Assembly (NCBI GenBank): GCA_001931875.2
Contig: MSJH02000512.1
Coordinates: 56,240-120,239 of the forward strand
Source of the DNA: Byssochlamys sp. IMV 00236
Taxonomy: Eukaryota > Ascomycota > Eurotiomycetes > Eurotiales > Thermoascaceae
Reading direction: 5' to 3'
Length of the DNA stretch: 64,000 nucleotides
In this document: positions 23,646 through 35,455 of the stretch, piece by piece
How positions within the stretch are numbered: position 1 is the stretch's first letter
Layout: each line of letters starts with the position of its first letter
The notes under the pieces: generated by a model
Databases searched by the model: none
Told to the model about the DNA's origin: nothing
The model's input: only the letters and a program-made list of their open reading frames with translations
Position numbers and translations under genes: made by a program

Positions 23646-26153
23646 CTTCCTCCTTTTAGGTTGAAGGGACAACGAGGCTGTCGGATTGAATTGGAAAGGT
23701 TCTCTTATCACGGTGGTTCTCCTGTCAAGCGCAAATAATTAGATAAATCTTGCTAGATGATCTATCGATCTATTTAGACTCACTCGAAAGCGGCGGCGGA
23801 AGGACTGCGGCCCAAGTAGAAAGAAATGGACTAGAGAGGATATAGACTCGATTGGACATTAGAGCGTAGAATTGAATATATGGTTCTAGTACGATGGCAC
23901 AAAAGCAGGAGAACTCGATCGCGATGCGAAAAGCATTTATATGGAAGCAGGATGGCCAAGGAAATGCATGTCCCAACAGCACGATCGGGCAGCGCCGTCA
24001 AATGAGGGTCCATGGTGATAGGGCCTAAAGACCCTGGGCGTTGGGCGCCAAATCATAGCGATGAAGTCGCAGATCCTTCGAAACGAACACTGCGTGCGCA
24101 GTCGAGATCGCCATCCGGCGGGGGCAGTTGTTCGTTCTTCTGTTTCCTATCCATCTCCGCCGTTCGAAGGGCCTCCATCGCCTGCGTTTCTGCTACACTA
24201 GCGGTGGGCTGCTTTTGCCCGACCCTTCTAGATACCCCTTGACAGGCAGAACAACAGTCAAGACAGAGATGCGGGCCGATCCACGGTGTGGCACTGATGG
24301 GCAAGAATAATGATGGCTGAGAAAAAGCAGCCAACCGCCATGCATCTAGTTTTAACCGGGCGACAACGTGCAGCAGCATGACGCCCTGGGGAAATCAGTC
24401 CAACGTGTCAGACCTATCCACAGTCAGCATGACGGATTTCCTGAAACAATAGCAGAATCTGTTGTCCAGTCGGTTCTATGTGACCTGTATGCCGTCTGCG
24501 CAGGGCGTGGATAGGTCGCCCTGTGGCATGGCCACTTTGTTGTTGACCACCAAGAAAGGCGCGACAGTATGCAGTGCAGTGCACTGGCCAGATCGACTGT
24601 TATACAGACATTGTAGTAGGGCTGTGGCGACTGGAACCTGCAACGCACTTCAGCAAAGACCAAATGGCATGGATCGAGACCGTCGAGTAAGGCAGTTCGT
24701 CATGTCCAAAACCCCATTGACAGCACGCTAAAACGGGGCGCAGGCAAAGGGTCTGGAAACGAACCTGTGGCCGCAAAATGTCCCAGGATCCCTCACTTTG
24801 CAAGCCTCACTCTCTTGCTTGTGCCTCTTGAGCTCCATCAAGAATCCACTTGCTGCTACAAGTGTTTTTTGCCCACGTCGACCCCTCCAGGGATCCTGGA
24901 CCCGCGATTTCCGGCCCAACTGGCGGACAGACCCAGAAAAGAATCAGAGAAAAGCGAACTCAAGAAGCTCGTCAGCTCATTCAACTGCAGACGAACTCCA
25001 TTCTGCATTCAAAAGAGAGAGGATCGTTTTTTCGATAGGTTTTTCTCAGATGAGGGACGCAATCTCAATGGTTTTTGGTGGCCGGTGTAAATAATATGTG
25101 GCGTTCATCCGTATACAAACTCCCACAACTATCCACGGCTTGGCCTGATATCTGTCTCAACAGGATCACACCATGGAAATCCTGGGAAGCTGTCTGCCTA
25201 CTACACGTGTGATAGATGGCAAGTCAATAACCCCGGATCATCGTAAAGACAAACCATCCATGGGGCTTCCTATTAAGAGCTCGATGAAGGTGAGCCACTG
25301 CAGCACAACCCTTGCTGAACGACGTCACTAGACATCTTCCTCTACCATTTGGGGCGTTTGAGGACCCCAGGTGTCGTTCGTCTTTTGAGTATCCGATGGT
25401 GACTAGTTTGTTGCCCTTGGATCATGCCATAATTATATGATCCCCTGATGTTGCCCAACATCTACGCTCGTGACAATTCAGCTGGCGTTGTCGATGGCAC
25501 CGACGTATACAATCTTCTGAGTTTAGTATTTTGAAGAATAACCCCCGTGAATCATATCTACTTACTTAGTAGTACTACTTCTACTACTCCGCCCGTCGCA
25601 GTCAGAAGTTTCCATGGACACGGTGGGTTTCCGCCAGATGCCGACGGATACGGGCCGATGGGATCCTTCCACCGGGTAAAGGATAATGGAGTAATATTTA
25701 AGAGACGTTAGTCTGTACGGCCGAAAGAAAGCTCTAGATTGTCCGCCCACGCTGAATCGCGTTCCGTCGGATAGCTATCCTGCCAGTTAGCAGATCCAAA
25801 ACGGTACTCTCCGTACATAACTACCATATGGTGGTTACTTTATTTTCCGCAAGTGGATCGCACAGGTAGTGTATACCTACTTAACAATTTCCCTTGATGC
25901 TTAGCCTCCAATGCGCCCTTGACGGAGACACCAGTGTAATAATACCATAAACCTCACCTATTCGTGGACCCCGCAGTCGACCAAAAAACAACCCCTCGTT
26001 GACGATGGCGCGATGCCGATGACAACATCCGTAGCTGGAACAACGAATGAGCTTGGTGCGGAATTGGAGTGCTCGATTGTATATATGCCCCGCTGAACTG
26101 AATAATCAAAAAGATATCCCCGCGGGATCGTAGGGACGATCCCATCCCCTCAA
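23646..26153. promoter_or_regulatory. Long divergent spacer, Cys-module gene / quinone reductase
   Basis: About 2.5 kb. The first 350 bp holds the leader of the Cys-module gene, including its probable 5' intron (23722-23783). The rest contains only short overlapping frames in both directions (the longest, about 107 codons, at 24767-25090) and a small TAGTAC/TACTAC-type palindromic patch at 25563-25590. Nothing gene-like was recognised. Confidence 0.45.
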
Positions 26154-27462
26154 ATGTATTTCAATCGCGTACTGGCGTCTCCCGCGACGCCTATCCTTCG
26201 CAGCAGTGGTACCCGTCGACTTTCTGCAATTCGCGCTCAACTGAGCCCGCCACAAGTATTTTTCAGCCCTCGGGTCTCTCAGATTCGCAAAATGTCGCTC
26301 CCATCAAAGCAGAAGGCCATCGTTATCGAGGAGACCGGTGGTCCTGAAGTCCTCAAGGTCAAGACTGACCACCCCGTTCCTACCCCGCAGGAAGGTCAAG
26401 TGCTGGTGAAGAACAACATCTCTGGCATCAACTACATCGACACCTATTTCCGCACTGGCCTCTACCCCTCCCCGAAGCCGGAGGTCCTTGGTCGTGAGGG
26501 TGCCGGTACAATTGTCGCTCTAGGCCCCGGACCAAACCCATATGGCTTCAAGGTCGGAGACCGTGTGGCCTGGCTCAGTACCGGAGGTTATGCTGAGTAC
26601 TCTGCTGTTCCTGCGGCCAAGACCGTCAAGATCCCAGACGGCATCTCAGATGAGGACACCATTGGTGCATTCCTCAGTGGTTTGACTGTGCTGACGCTGG
26701 CCAAGGAGGCATACCCTGTCCAGAAGGGAGACTGGGTGCTTCTCCACGCTGCAGCAGGAGGTGCTGGATTCCTTATGACACAAGTGCTGAAGTCGCTTGG
26801 TGCAAAGGTCATCGGAACCGCTGGTGGTCCAGAGAAGGTCGAGCTGGTCAAGAGCCTCGGCGCAGACGTCGTCATCGACTACAAGAGCGACGAGGGAAAG
26901 GACTGGGTCAAGAAGGTCAAGGAAGTGACTGGAGGTGAGGGTGCCACTGTCGTGTATGACTCTGTCGGAAAGGACACCTGGGAAGGCAGCTTGGATGCTG
27001 TCAAGAGAAAGGGAACTGTCATCTATTTCGGCAATGCCAGTGGCCCTATCCCTCCTATCCCGATCCCGTAAGCAACTACGCTCTCAAGCAATCGTTTCCA
27101 GCTATTATCTCGTACTAACTACGTCTAGTCGTCTGTCCCCCAAGTGTGTCAAGATCGGCCGTCCCACGCTGTTTGGATACATTGAAACGCGCGAAGAGTT
27201 CGAGTTCTACACCAACGAGCTGTTCAGTCTTCTCAAGTCTGGCCAGTTGAAGGTTAAGATCCACAAGGTCTACCCCTTGGAGCAGGCTGAGCAGGCACAG
27301 AGGGTATGTCTTTGTTCCCCTTGAAGCCCTATAATTTATGAATCTACCTATTCTTCTTTCTCTCCGAGTCTACTGTCGGCCAATCGCTAACCTTTGTTTC
27401 TTCTGTCGCTCTAGGACCTCGAAGGCAGAAAGACCACCGGAAAGTTGCTCCTGCGCCCATGA
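26154..27462 (+). CDS. zta1: Quinone oxidoreductase, zeta-crystallin / ZTA1 type
   Basis: NADPH-dependent quinone reductase of the medium-chain dehydrogenase family, acting in oxidative-stress defence. Exons 26154-27067, 27129-27303 and 27415-27462 give 378 residues from the first ATG or 332 from the second (26292, MSLPSKQKAIVIEETGGPEV). The first 46 residues are Arg/Ser-rich without acids (LRSSGTRRLSAIRAQLS), as in a mitochondrial presequence, so both forms may be made. Family motifs: NNISGINYIDTYFRTGLYP, VLGREGAGTIVALG, YGFKVGDRVAWLSTGGYAEY, the NADPH-binding LLHAAAGGAGFLMTQVLKSL, and KVIGTAGGPEKVELVKSLGA. The zinc-binding Cys residues of alcohol dehydrogenases are absent, as expected for this zinc-free group. 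The end LEGRKTTGKLLLRP is the usual family terminus. Confidence 0.93.
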
Positions 27463-27944
27463 AGGTAGGAAGATCTACCTCCAGTGCAAATAAGTAATAC
27501 ATATATCCGTAATCCAGATATGCCCTTTTCAGAGGGAAATGAAATTATGTTGAACATCACTCCCAAAAGCATTAAAACAATTATACTTTGCCGACTTATC
27601 AGTGTCTTATTCACCTATGCACACGAGACCATGTGAGATGGCCACAGGAGGGTTATCAAGCAGCATCCGCATTCAGACCAATGTCCCCTGAAATCTCTGT
27701 TTAACCTTCATATGCGCTATACCAGAATTATAAGAATTTTCAAATTTGACTAATAGGATAAAACTACAATCCTTTCTCAAAAGTCAATGCACGCGAGCTC
27801 AGTCCTTCTGGGATATGGTTCCTCCTAGCAGGGAGCCTAACGATGCTTTTCATCTTTCTATAGATGAACTCCAGGAGGCTACCGTAGCACCTATCCAAAG
27901 GAATGGGTATTCCCCGGCCTAATCTGACGAAGGATAACCATAGT
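27463..27944. other. Convergent spacer
   Basis: A 482-bp AT-rich region between the stops of the quinone reductase and the FAD monooxygenase. It holds both 3' untranslated regions; nothing else was seen. Confidence 0.5.
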
Positions 27945-29286
27945 CTAGGAGTGAGCAGTCATCCAAGCAGTAATATCATCTTCCGTGCCAGGAGCAAAAA
28001 GCCATTTCAAGTAGTCCTCCCGAGGCTGCAGTTTCCTGTCACCATTGAGACCCCATTTCTGCTCAAAGACTTCTCTCTCATCTTTGGGGAGCCGCATAAT
28101 GTCTGTTTCGTATGCCATGTCGAGAATTGCGTCGATGCGGACCTGGCGTAGACGATGCCAGTAATCGAGTACCTCGATCAACTTCATTTTTGGCGGCAGG
28201 GAGCTAAGTACGAGAGCCAATGTATAGCCGTCTTCGAATGCTTGATTGACACCCTGTCCTGAGGATGGCGGCATTGCGTGAGCAGCATCACCAGTGATAA
28301 TAACGCGTCCAGTAGGCGAGGACCAACGCTCCATTTTTGGCATGCGCTGGAAAGGCCAGAGTTGCAACCCTTCTTTCCTTGTCGATAACTGATCCAGCAA
28401 CTCCTTTGCTGGGTCGTGCCATTTGTTATAACCCTTACAAAGTAAGCCGCAAAGCGCGTCCTTATCTGCTCCCAAGGCTTCCCAACCAGCACGATCAAGT
28501 GATGGATAGGAGAATTGTCTACCCACCATCAGGTCGGAGCCAGCAGTGTCCTCGGGAATCATGAACAAAGCTCCAGGTTCATCTTGAATGGTGCAGCCTT
28601 TGTCGGGCTCTTCCTTCAGCCACGAGATACTGTCTGTCGGAACATGCCCGTAAACGCAAGCTATGCCTGTGTATGCTGGCAGGTCTAGAGTCAGGTATTT
28701 CCTAACAGCAGAGTGGATTCCGTCAACTCCTATCAATAACGAAGCCCGTTCAGTTCTGCCATTGATCCGAAATGTCACGCTGTCTGTCGTCTCTTCCTGA
28801 ACCTCTTCGAACTTCGCACCGTACTCGACAGGAATATTCCGTTCCTTTAACAAAGCTCTCAGCTCATCGAGCAGCAATTGGCGATATACGCGACAGGTCT
28901 TGTACCCGTAGAGCTGCTCGGCAGCGAGGTGCACATTGCGAATCGTGTGACCCTCAGCATTTCTGAGCGTAAATGATTCACTCTGGTAACCCAGAGGTGC
29001 AATACGCTCATAGACTCCCAGACGGTCGAGCACCCTCAAGCCGTTAGGGGTTAAGGTAACCCCGCTGCCGAGCCCCTTAGCATCTTCTGTTCTGCTTTCA
29101 TAGATTCGACAGGGGATAGATTTCTGATGAAGAGCAAGAGCCAAGGCAGCCCCCTGTTCAATAATTGTCAGGTACCAAAGTGTAACTTCACTAAAGACAA
29201 AGAATGTTGAAACAAAACGAGGGGGCGTTGATACTTACACCCAGACCTGCACCGATAATCACAACGTCGTTTGACAAGCTAGCCAT
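27945..29286 (-). CDS. FAD-dependent monooxygenase, salicylate-hydroxylase-like
   Basis: Class A flavoprotein hydroxylase. Exons on the minus strand 29239-29286 and 27945-29153 give 418 residues. The short first exon MASLSNDVVIIGAGLG joins to GAALALALHQKSIPCRIYES, restoring the GxGxxG dinucleotide-binding fingerprint; this fixes the start. The DG motif is LLIGVDGIHSAVRKYLTL and the GD motif is GRVIITGDAAHAMPPSSGQG followed by VNQAFEDGYTLA. All three hallmark sites are therefore intact and the enzyme is probably active. There is no membrane anchor or signal. Substrate cannot be inferred. Fungi have many such enzymes in aromatic catabolism and secondary metabolism, but the neighbours here are housekeeping genes, so there is no cluster context. 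Confidence 0.9.
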
Positions 29287-29838
29287 CGTGGTTGTAAGTA
29301 AACAAGATTATAGAAGTTACAAATATCCATTACGATGTTCACGATGGTTTTTATATTCATCTGTCAACTACTATTTACCTACTCCTACTCATATATCGAA
29401 CTCCTTCATTCGGACATTTTTTGAAGCCCGAGCCCGTAGCCGTGGGCGGGTCTCTCGGGCGGTCGGGCGATAATAATCAAGTACGACCGAGACCTTTGTC
29501 GTTTAGAACTGTGTGGAACCATGCATACTAGATACTACTAGGAGTAAATAACGGTGCTGTAGGTTAGACACTAGAGATATCTGTCAATGCATTAACTACC
29601 TATTCAGTAAGGAGATTGACTGCGCTGTGCCGCCAATGAGGTTTAGAAGTCCAACAGTCCAGGTTGTTTCACTGCTGCAATTGTCATCTACCTACCGGAT
29701 TATTGAGACCGAAAATAAGAGATAGAATGCCTCTCCTGTTCTGTTACTTTGTACCACCTCGAATTTTAACCCAGGTTACAGCCAGGAACAGATACGGCAT
29801 TCTCCTTTGTTCAAGATCCGAAATTGTCCTTGGGCCTA
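29287..29838. promoter_or_regulatory. Spacer upstream of the FAD monooxygenase
   Basis: A 552-bp region between the monooxygenase start and the arb1 stop (both minus strand). It is AT-rich with no recognised element. Confidence 0.45.
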
Positions 29839-31529
29839 TCAGAGATAGTCCTGCAGGTTGTGTTCCTTGCCATCTTCACCATCAGACCCATCTGCATCAC
29901 CGTTGGAATAACTACTAGGTTTCTTCCAGCCAAGCATGAGATCGTTCGGCAGAACGGTGTAAATGGAACAGTAAGCTGACATAACTTCATCGAAGAAGCA
30001 GATGCCGCAGTTGAGCTTCCAGACAGATGTTATGACCTTCATTCCTGGGTAACATAAATCAAGGAGGCTCTCCTCCATGATGAATTCGAATTCATCAGTG
30101 GCTAGGTTTCCTTTTTCCCACTGTAGACGCTCCTCAGGGGTCAGATCAGGCAGCGGCCGTGCTGGATCTCGAAAAGCTTTTCCATGTAATTTGCCAACGG
30201 GGTTAAGGTCAGGAGCATATTGATGATAGAATTCACGCAGATCATCCTGCACCGACTCTACGGCTGTGATCTCGAAACCATCAATGTCATCCACACGGAC
30301 GGCGCAAAGTGCGTTCTCGTGAGCCAGGTCGCGGAATCGAGTTGCTTGTTCGTTCGATCCAGCACCCGCAAGAGCGAACTTGACAACTTTACGTGCAATG
30401 TCGGGTGTCATTCGACGAGTTTCCTCCGCCGTGGGAGCCCACTGGTTCTCCTCGACATAGTCGTCGTAAAACGAACCCCCGAATAAGGTTGAACAAGCCT
30501 CATTGAAATTTCCCGGGCCCTGCACTATGAAACGTTGGTTCTTCCAGAGTTCTTTGATCGCAATGTCGCATGAGACCCGCGCAGCATCTATGTTATCCTT
30601 ATATTCAGGGCAGACGTCATGGTGGAGGAGATATGTGAGGAAGTTTCTGATGGTAATGGGTCCCATCTTGGCCATCTCCTCAGTGTCCGGGTAGAAGTAT
30701 CTTGGGTAGAATGCGGTTCTGTCGTTGTCAGTGATCCCTTCACCAAATCTCCTAGATGATCACATACAAATAACCCCTGACAACGGCGTCAAAGTCGATT
30801 AGCATCTTCGAACGATCGCTGTTGATCCAAGCCTGGGCTCTGGCAGCCAGTATTTGCTCCTTGTCCATGTCTTCGAGTTCGCGCTGGTCCACGCCAGCGA
30901 ACATTTTCTGTCCAACGTCTACGCCCCCATACGCCAGATACTTCGAGAACATATGAGACCGGTCATTTTCGATTCTGCGTTTCGCCTGGAAGCGTAGAAT
31001 AGCCTCTTCGAGGCGGCTGGGATGGGATTAGCGACGTTCAGGTCAGGGCAGTGTACATCTCTTACATGAGAATAGGTAGAGAACTAGATACGGGTGTCAG
31101 TAGGTCCCATTTCCAAAACATGGAGAAACATACACATCGTAACGCTTCTTATTTTCATTATACTCCTCGACAGTGATCGGGGGGTCAACGTAGAATTCCT
31201 CGAATCCAGTAGGTTTGTTCTGTCAGAACATTAGCTTTCCTATCAAGAGTACACCAATACAGATCTCCACGGACGAGGCCTCGTTTGCTCTTGGGCTTTT
31301 TAGATCTCTTCTTCTTTTTCTTTTTCTCCGGCAACGTCAGATCGATCTCTGCCATCATATCTTCTTCCTCGCCTCTGTCATCATCCTGTTCCTGGAGCTT
31401 CTGCACATTGGATGCCTCAAGTGTTTCGTTCTGCGCTGTATGTGAGGCTTGGTCTTGATCATTTTCGACCTGGGGTGCTGAACGGATTGGAAGGACGGAT
31501 GCGTCAGCCTGCTCCTCCTTGTTCTCCAT
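29839..31529 (-). CDS. arb1: ARB1, Argonaute siRNA chaperone complex subunit
   Basis: Arb1 family: in fission yeast the ARC complex holds duplex siRNA on Ago1 and feeds heterochromatin formation. Exons on the minus strand: 31275-31529, 31134-31219, 31066-31083, 30768-31016 and 29839-30718; 495 residues. The N-terminus is acidic, then polybasic (EKKKKKKRSKKPKSKRGL), then NKPTGFEEFYVDPPITVEEY, the family signature. The 18-nt third exon supplies the residues SLPIL, joining KRYDV to RLEEAILRFQAKRRIEND; without it a six-residue gap would appear. The body contains FSKYLAYGGVDVGQKMFAGV, IDFDAVVRGYLTAFYPRYF, GPITIRNFLTYLLHHDVCPE and WKLNCGICFFDEVMSAYCSI. Intron 1 has a weak donor (GTCCGT). Its presence implies an RNAi pathway in this fungus, although Argonaute itself is not in the window. 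Confidence 0.88.
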
Positions 31530-32916
31530 CGTAGCCGGAGCGAAATATCTGAGAACCGCGATGCAGATGTTTGATAGAGTCGTCCAGAATACTTATCGGA
31601 CGTACGTCACAGAATGTTAAATGAGCGTTGGGATTGCAGCACGAAAAATGGCTGAAGAATGCTGAGAGACAAAGAAGAGACTTCCACTCAGTGAAGCCTC
31701 AAGTGAAGTTGTGGGATGGCAACAGGGATTCACCTGTCCCTACGCACAACAACCGCACAAGACCCATTGTTTACCAGCAGAAAACCGATGGTTGACAAGC
31801 AAATACTCTTACAATATGGTCGACCACATCAGCCACCTGGAGTCACCCATTGGAAATCTCCTGCATCTACTGGTGGTCTGTAGCACTGTGAGTCGATTAT
31901 ACCGCATACCGAATACCGAACACCTTGAGAATATTTCCCCTTGGACCCTGAGATTGCAGGGTCCACCTGACATGGAGCAAGCTCATTTACGGGCAACTGC
32001 CGATTGACAAACAGGACAAAGAAGAAGTTAGCGGCATCCCCAGACGATGGCATGGAAGATCCTCTTTTTATTGTCGCCATTCACAGTAAGATCGGCCGTT
32101 TCGTGTTGCCGCTACAAACATCCAGGGGATCAACGGCGATGTTTCGGATGCGAGCAGGTGGATGATCTGTCCGCGTGCAGCAAGGCTGAGCAATCTGCAG
32201 TGACGCTCGAACCCTCAGCCGCATCTGAAACGCATCCTGGCTGTTCTTAATGATTCTCGTGTCTTGAATCAATCAGACCAAGAAAGACAAAAAGGGAGGC
32301 TGAGAGGCCTGACGTCGTGCTGACTCGTCACCGCCTTGGGGGATTCCGCCTGCCGTCGATACCGTTCGGTCATGTTCTGCCTGCAATACGCAGTCCCCGC
32401 AAGCCCGTTTTTTGCGCGGTGAGAGGCCACCAAAGGCCGGCTGAGCCCTGAAACTTAAATTACGGCGGGTATTGTATCGTACACCCACTTCAACTTCTCC
32501 GCCGCGGCTTTGGTTGCTCATCCAGCTTGCTCTCCGACTCGCTAGAGATGCTCATCGATGGCCGTATGCTCGCCATTGATTGATGATCGTGGCGATTACC
32601 TACACTCTCCAATCCACCGTTGCGCCCTGTTTACCCCTACAGCCCGCTATACCCGCCTCTCGTCTCCGCTGACCTGCATGGCGCCTGCATCGTGCCATTT
32701 CTAGCGGATCACGATCCTGACATGCTCTTATATCTTCACTCTGTTCCTCCCTGGCACTGCATTTTCCCGCTCCTTGTATTGCAGTCCTAGTGGGAACGGT
32801 CGATCGACGCCGCCTGAGTGGTTCCGGAAATACCGGCGAAGTGACTCGTTCGGCATGCGGTCGTGATATCTAGTCTTCTTATCGAGACTGTCGGTTCTTA
32901 TCACAGTCTTTTGGTC
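31530..32916. promoter_or_regulatory. Divergent spacer arb1 / inositol polyphosphate multikinase
   Basis: A 1.4-kb region between divergent starts. The last 300 bp are rich in C and T and probably form the multikinase promoter and leader. Scattered short frames (31711-32007, 32273-32521) have no supporting features. Confidence 0.45.
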
Positions 32917-34388
32917 ATGCCATCACCTTCGAAATCCGACAGCCGCAAGGCGCCAAAGCTGGACGGCGACAGCTTTGTTGCATTCGATCATGCTGCAGCT
33001 GGACAGTAAGTTTTCCCTATCAGTCTAGCTTGCAGCTTTGGTTTGCGTCACCTGGCGATACTGTACTTGCCAGATTTGAAATGGGCTGAACAACCGCATA
33101 TAACTGTCTATACATAGATTCTATGTGCTTTGAAACTGACGAGTTACAATCTCATAGTGATGGCGTTCGTTGTGATCCGTCTGGCTCTTTGATTGCGAAA
33201 CCCTGCACGCGTGAGGAGATCGCCTTCTATGAGTCAAGTTCTCTTCATCCCCATTTCAGGGCTTTTATGCCTACTTTTATAGGAACTTTGTCATCTGCAG
33301 ACCAACAGCAGTCCCAGGCTCTCGCCCAAGCTCAGCAGGCGGGGGCTATAGTTGTTCCGCCATCTGACGCCCCATCCTCGTCAAATACACCAGTCAGTTC
33401 AGGAACTTCTCTGCCCGTTACCGACGCATCAGGGCAGGGCACCCCTATCCAGAAACAGGATCCCTGGGTTCCATCGGGCGGGCGTAAACTCGAAACAGGC
33501 CTGTCAATCGTTCTGGAAAATGTAGCATCAGGCTTCAAGCGGCCAAACGTGTTGGATGTGAAACTCGGGGCCCGATTATGGGCAGATGATGCTCCCCCGA
33601 GCAAGCGAGCAAAGCTCGATGCTGTTTCTAAGGAAACAACAAGCTCGACGTTAGGATTTCGGATTGCTGGAATGAAGGTCTGGACTGGTGGAAAGAAGGA
33701 AGGAGAAGAGGAAGAGCCTCTAGGTCAGACAGACCCGTATGCCACCAAATACGAGGCGTCTGAAGGCAAGAAAGGGGAAGTCATTGAAAAAGGGGGCTAC
33801 AAACGATACGACAAATGGTACGGTCGATCCTTCAACGCTGAAAATGTGAAAGAAGCCTTCGAGACTTTCTTGGCAGGCGCAAAAGCCAGCAAGGAAGACC
33901 GCTCGAAACTAATAGCGCGAAGAATCGCGGAGGAGTTAAGATGTGTGCAGTCTGTCCTGGAGGCGGAGGAGAGCAGGATGTACTCCGCCAGTGTTCTCAT
34001 TGTTTACGAAGGTGACTCCGAGGCCATGGAGGAAGCTCTGGAATACGAGAAAAACAGGAAAGATGATGAGGAGGAAGACGAAGAGGAAGATGAAGACGGG
34101 GAGGAGTTTACCCTCCCTCAAGACGGGTCCCTGGAAGTTGTTGATGTCAAGGTCGGAGACCAGACACTAGCTCAGGGCGCCCTCAAACTCGATATTGATC
34201 CCGGAACCGCAGCAACAGAACTGGGGGATCTTCAAGCCGATGATGAAGAGGAGCCACCCAAGGTTCATGATCTCCGTCTGATCGACTTCGCGCATGCGAG
34301 CTGGACTCCTGGACAAGGGCCAGATGAGAACGTGCTTATGGGCGTGAGAAGCCTTGTAAAAATCATGGAGGATCTCGCGAAAGAATAG
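32917..34388 (+). CDS. ipk2: Inositol polyphosphate multikinase (IPK2/ARG82 type)
   Basis: Phosphorylates inositol trisphosphate and tetrakisphosphate; the yeast enzyme Arg82 also acts with Mcm1 in arginine control. Exons 32917-33005 and 33158-34388 give 439 residues. The start MPSPSKSDSRKAPKLDGDSF joins across the intron to FDHAAAGHDGVRCDPSGSLI. The kinase signature PxxxDxKxG is present as PNVLDVKLG (about residue 159), followed by KRAKLDAVSKETTSSTLGFR. Further blocks are KGGYKRYDKWYGRSFNAENV and the ATP/Mg-binding LRLIDFAHASW (about 403). An acidic run (DDEEEDEEEDEDGEE) lies between them, as in Arg82. The C-terminal VLMGVRSLVKIMEDL is also typical. A Gln/Ala/Ser-rich insert (33300-33450) before the signature is a fungal feature. 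Confidence 0.92.
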
Positions 34389-34742
34389 ACAAATCTACGG
34401 AAAGCCTTGTCATCTAATTTGGAGATCGCTGGCGACCTCCTGACGAGGATAGAACTCGATTCAAATGTTATATTAGCTGTGATGTTAGAAATCAACAAGT
34501 GAATTCGGTTATCACCATATTTAATAATCTTTTGCTATTCTTTAAGTGGACCAATTTATGCCATCATATCTATATCCAGAATAATACAGCCTATCGTTGT
34601 CATGATACTGTCGAGAATGTAGATACAGTCGTTCTATCATCTGATTACATAAGCCGCCCATCTTGGAGATTTCGATGGCGGACATCCAAGCGGCCGCGTT
34701 TTACTCCGACAAGCCAGTCGAGAGACCCAGAAGCAGTTCAAG
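34389..34742. promoter_or_regulatory. Spacer ipk2 to mitochondrial uS19 gene
   Basis: A 354-bp AT-rich region. An upstream ATG at 34675 opens a short frame that overlaps the uS19 start in another frame; it may be an upstream ORF. No other element was seen. Confidence 0.4.
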
Positions 34743-35455
34743 ATGTTCCCCACGCGTGCACTGCTGGCGCGATCGGTCTGGAAAGGTGAGAATGAATTAT
34801 CTTTTCCCTACAGGATATTCAACGAACGAACTCAATGCATCAATATAGAGCGAGCTTGGCTAACATCAGATTCAATTCCCAGGTCCGAATATCGTTCCGT
34901 ACGTTTCCCCTTCAACTTCATTTCCTCAGCCTCCATCAGGCCTGAACCCTTTTCTCCTCAGTTAAATCCGAAGGAATAAGACAGAAATTGAATTAACACC
35001 CACACCTCAATACTCACAGACTCGCTCTCCCGCGCGAAATCCCTCCTCCACCCAACACGCCGGCCATCAAGACACAAGCCCGCGCCGCTACCATCCTGCC
35101 TAACTTCGTGGGCCTGCGCTTTGCGGTTCATAATGGAAAGAACTATATCGATGTGATCATCACTGAGGAGATGGTTGGACGGAAGCTGGGCGAGTTCGTT
35201 CCGTACGTGGAGCCTTTCTTTTCTTTTCCTTTCCTTTTCTGGTCATGTTGTTGCGTTTTCGGATCCCTTTTCTTCCTGGGGTGTTCTTTATTGGGACACG
35301 TAATGGGTCGAATAACTCAAGATATGAGAGAGAGAGAGAGAGCGACGAACGAAAGATTATGTTTAGGGATCGGAATCAGTGGGCTAACTAACTGTTCGGT
35401 GGTGATATGCAGGACCCGCAAGCGCTTCACGTACAAGCAGTCCAAGAACAAATAA
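34743..35455 (+). CDS. rsm19: Mitochondrial small-subunit ribosomal protein uS19m (RSM19)
   Basis: Protein of the mitoribosome head. Exons 34743-34785, 34883-34898 (only 16 nt), 35020-35202 and 35413-35455 give 94 residues. The start [15 protein letters not shown] joins through the tiny exon (PNIVP) to [20 protein letters not shown]. Then come [40 protein letters not shown] and [13 protein letters not shown]. The uS19 core signature is [35 protein letters not shown]. All phases agree. The last intron (210 nt) carries an AG microsatellite. The N-terminal Arg/Leu residues may act as the import signal. Confidence 0.93.
35326..35342. repeat. AG dinucleotide microsatellite in an intron
   Basis: About eight AG units inside the last intron of the uS19m gene. 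It is ordinary low-complexity sequence. Confidence 0.75.

Noticed and set aside
21087..23711. GTG-initiated 874-codon version of the Cys-module protein
   Set aside because: Nuclear fungal genes rarely start at GTG, the extra 22 residues are unsupported, and a leader intron acceptor at 23722 sits just upstream.
24767..25094. Two overlapping frames of 98 and 107 codons
   Set aside because: They overlap in different phases, have no recognisable domain and lie in a long spacer. One may be chance, and none can be supported.
34675..34848. MADIQAAAFYSDKP frame before and over the first uS19m exon
   Set aside because: The conserved uS19m N-terminus begins at 34743 in another frame. At most this is an upstream ORF.
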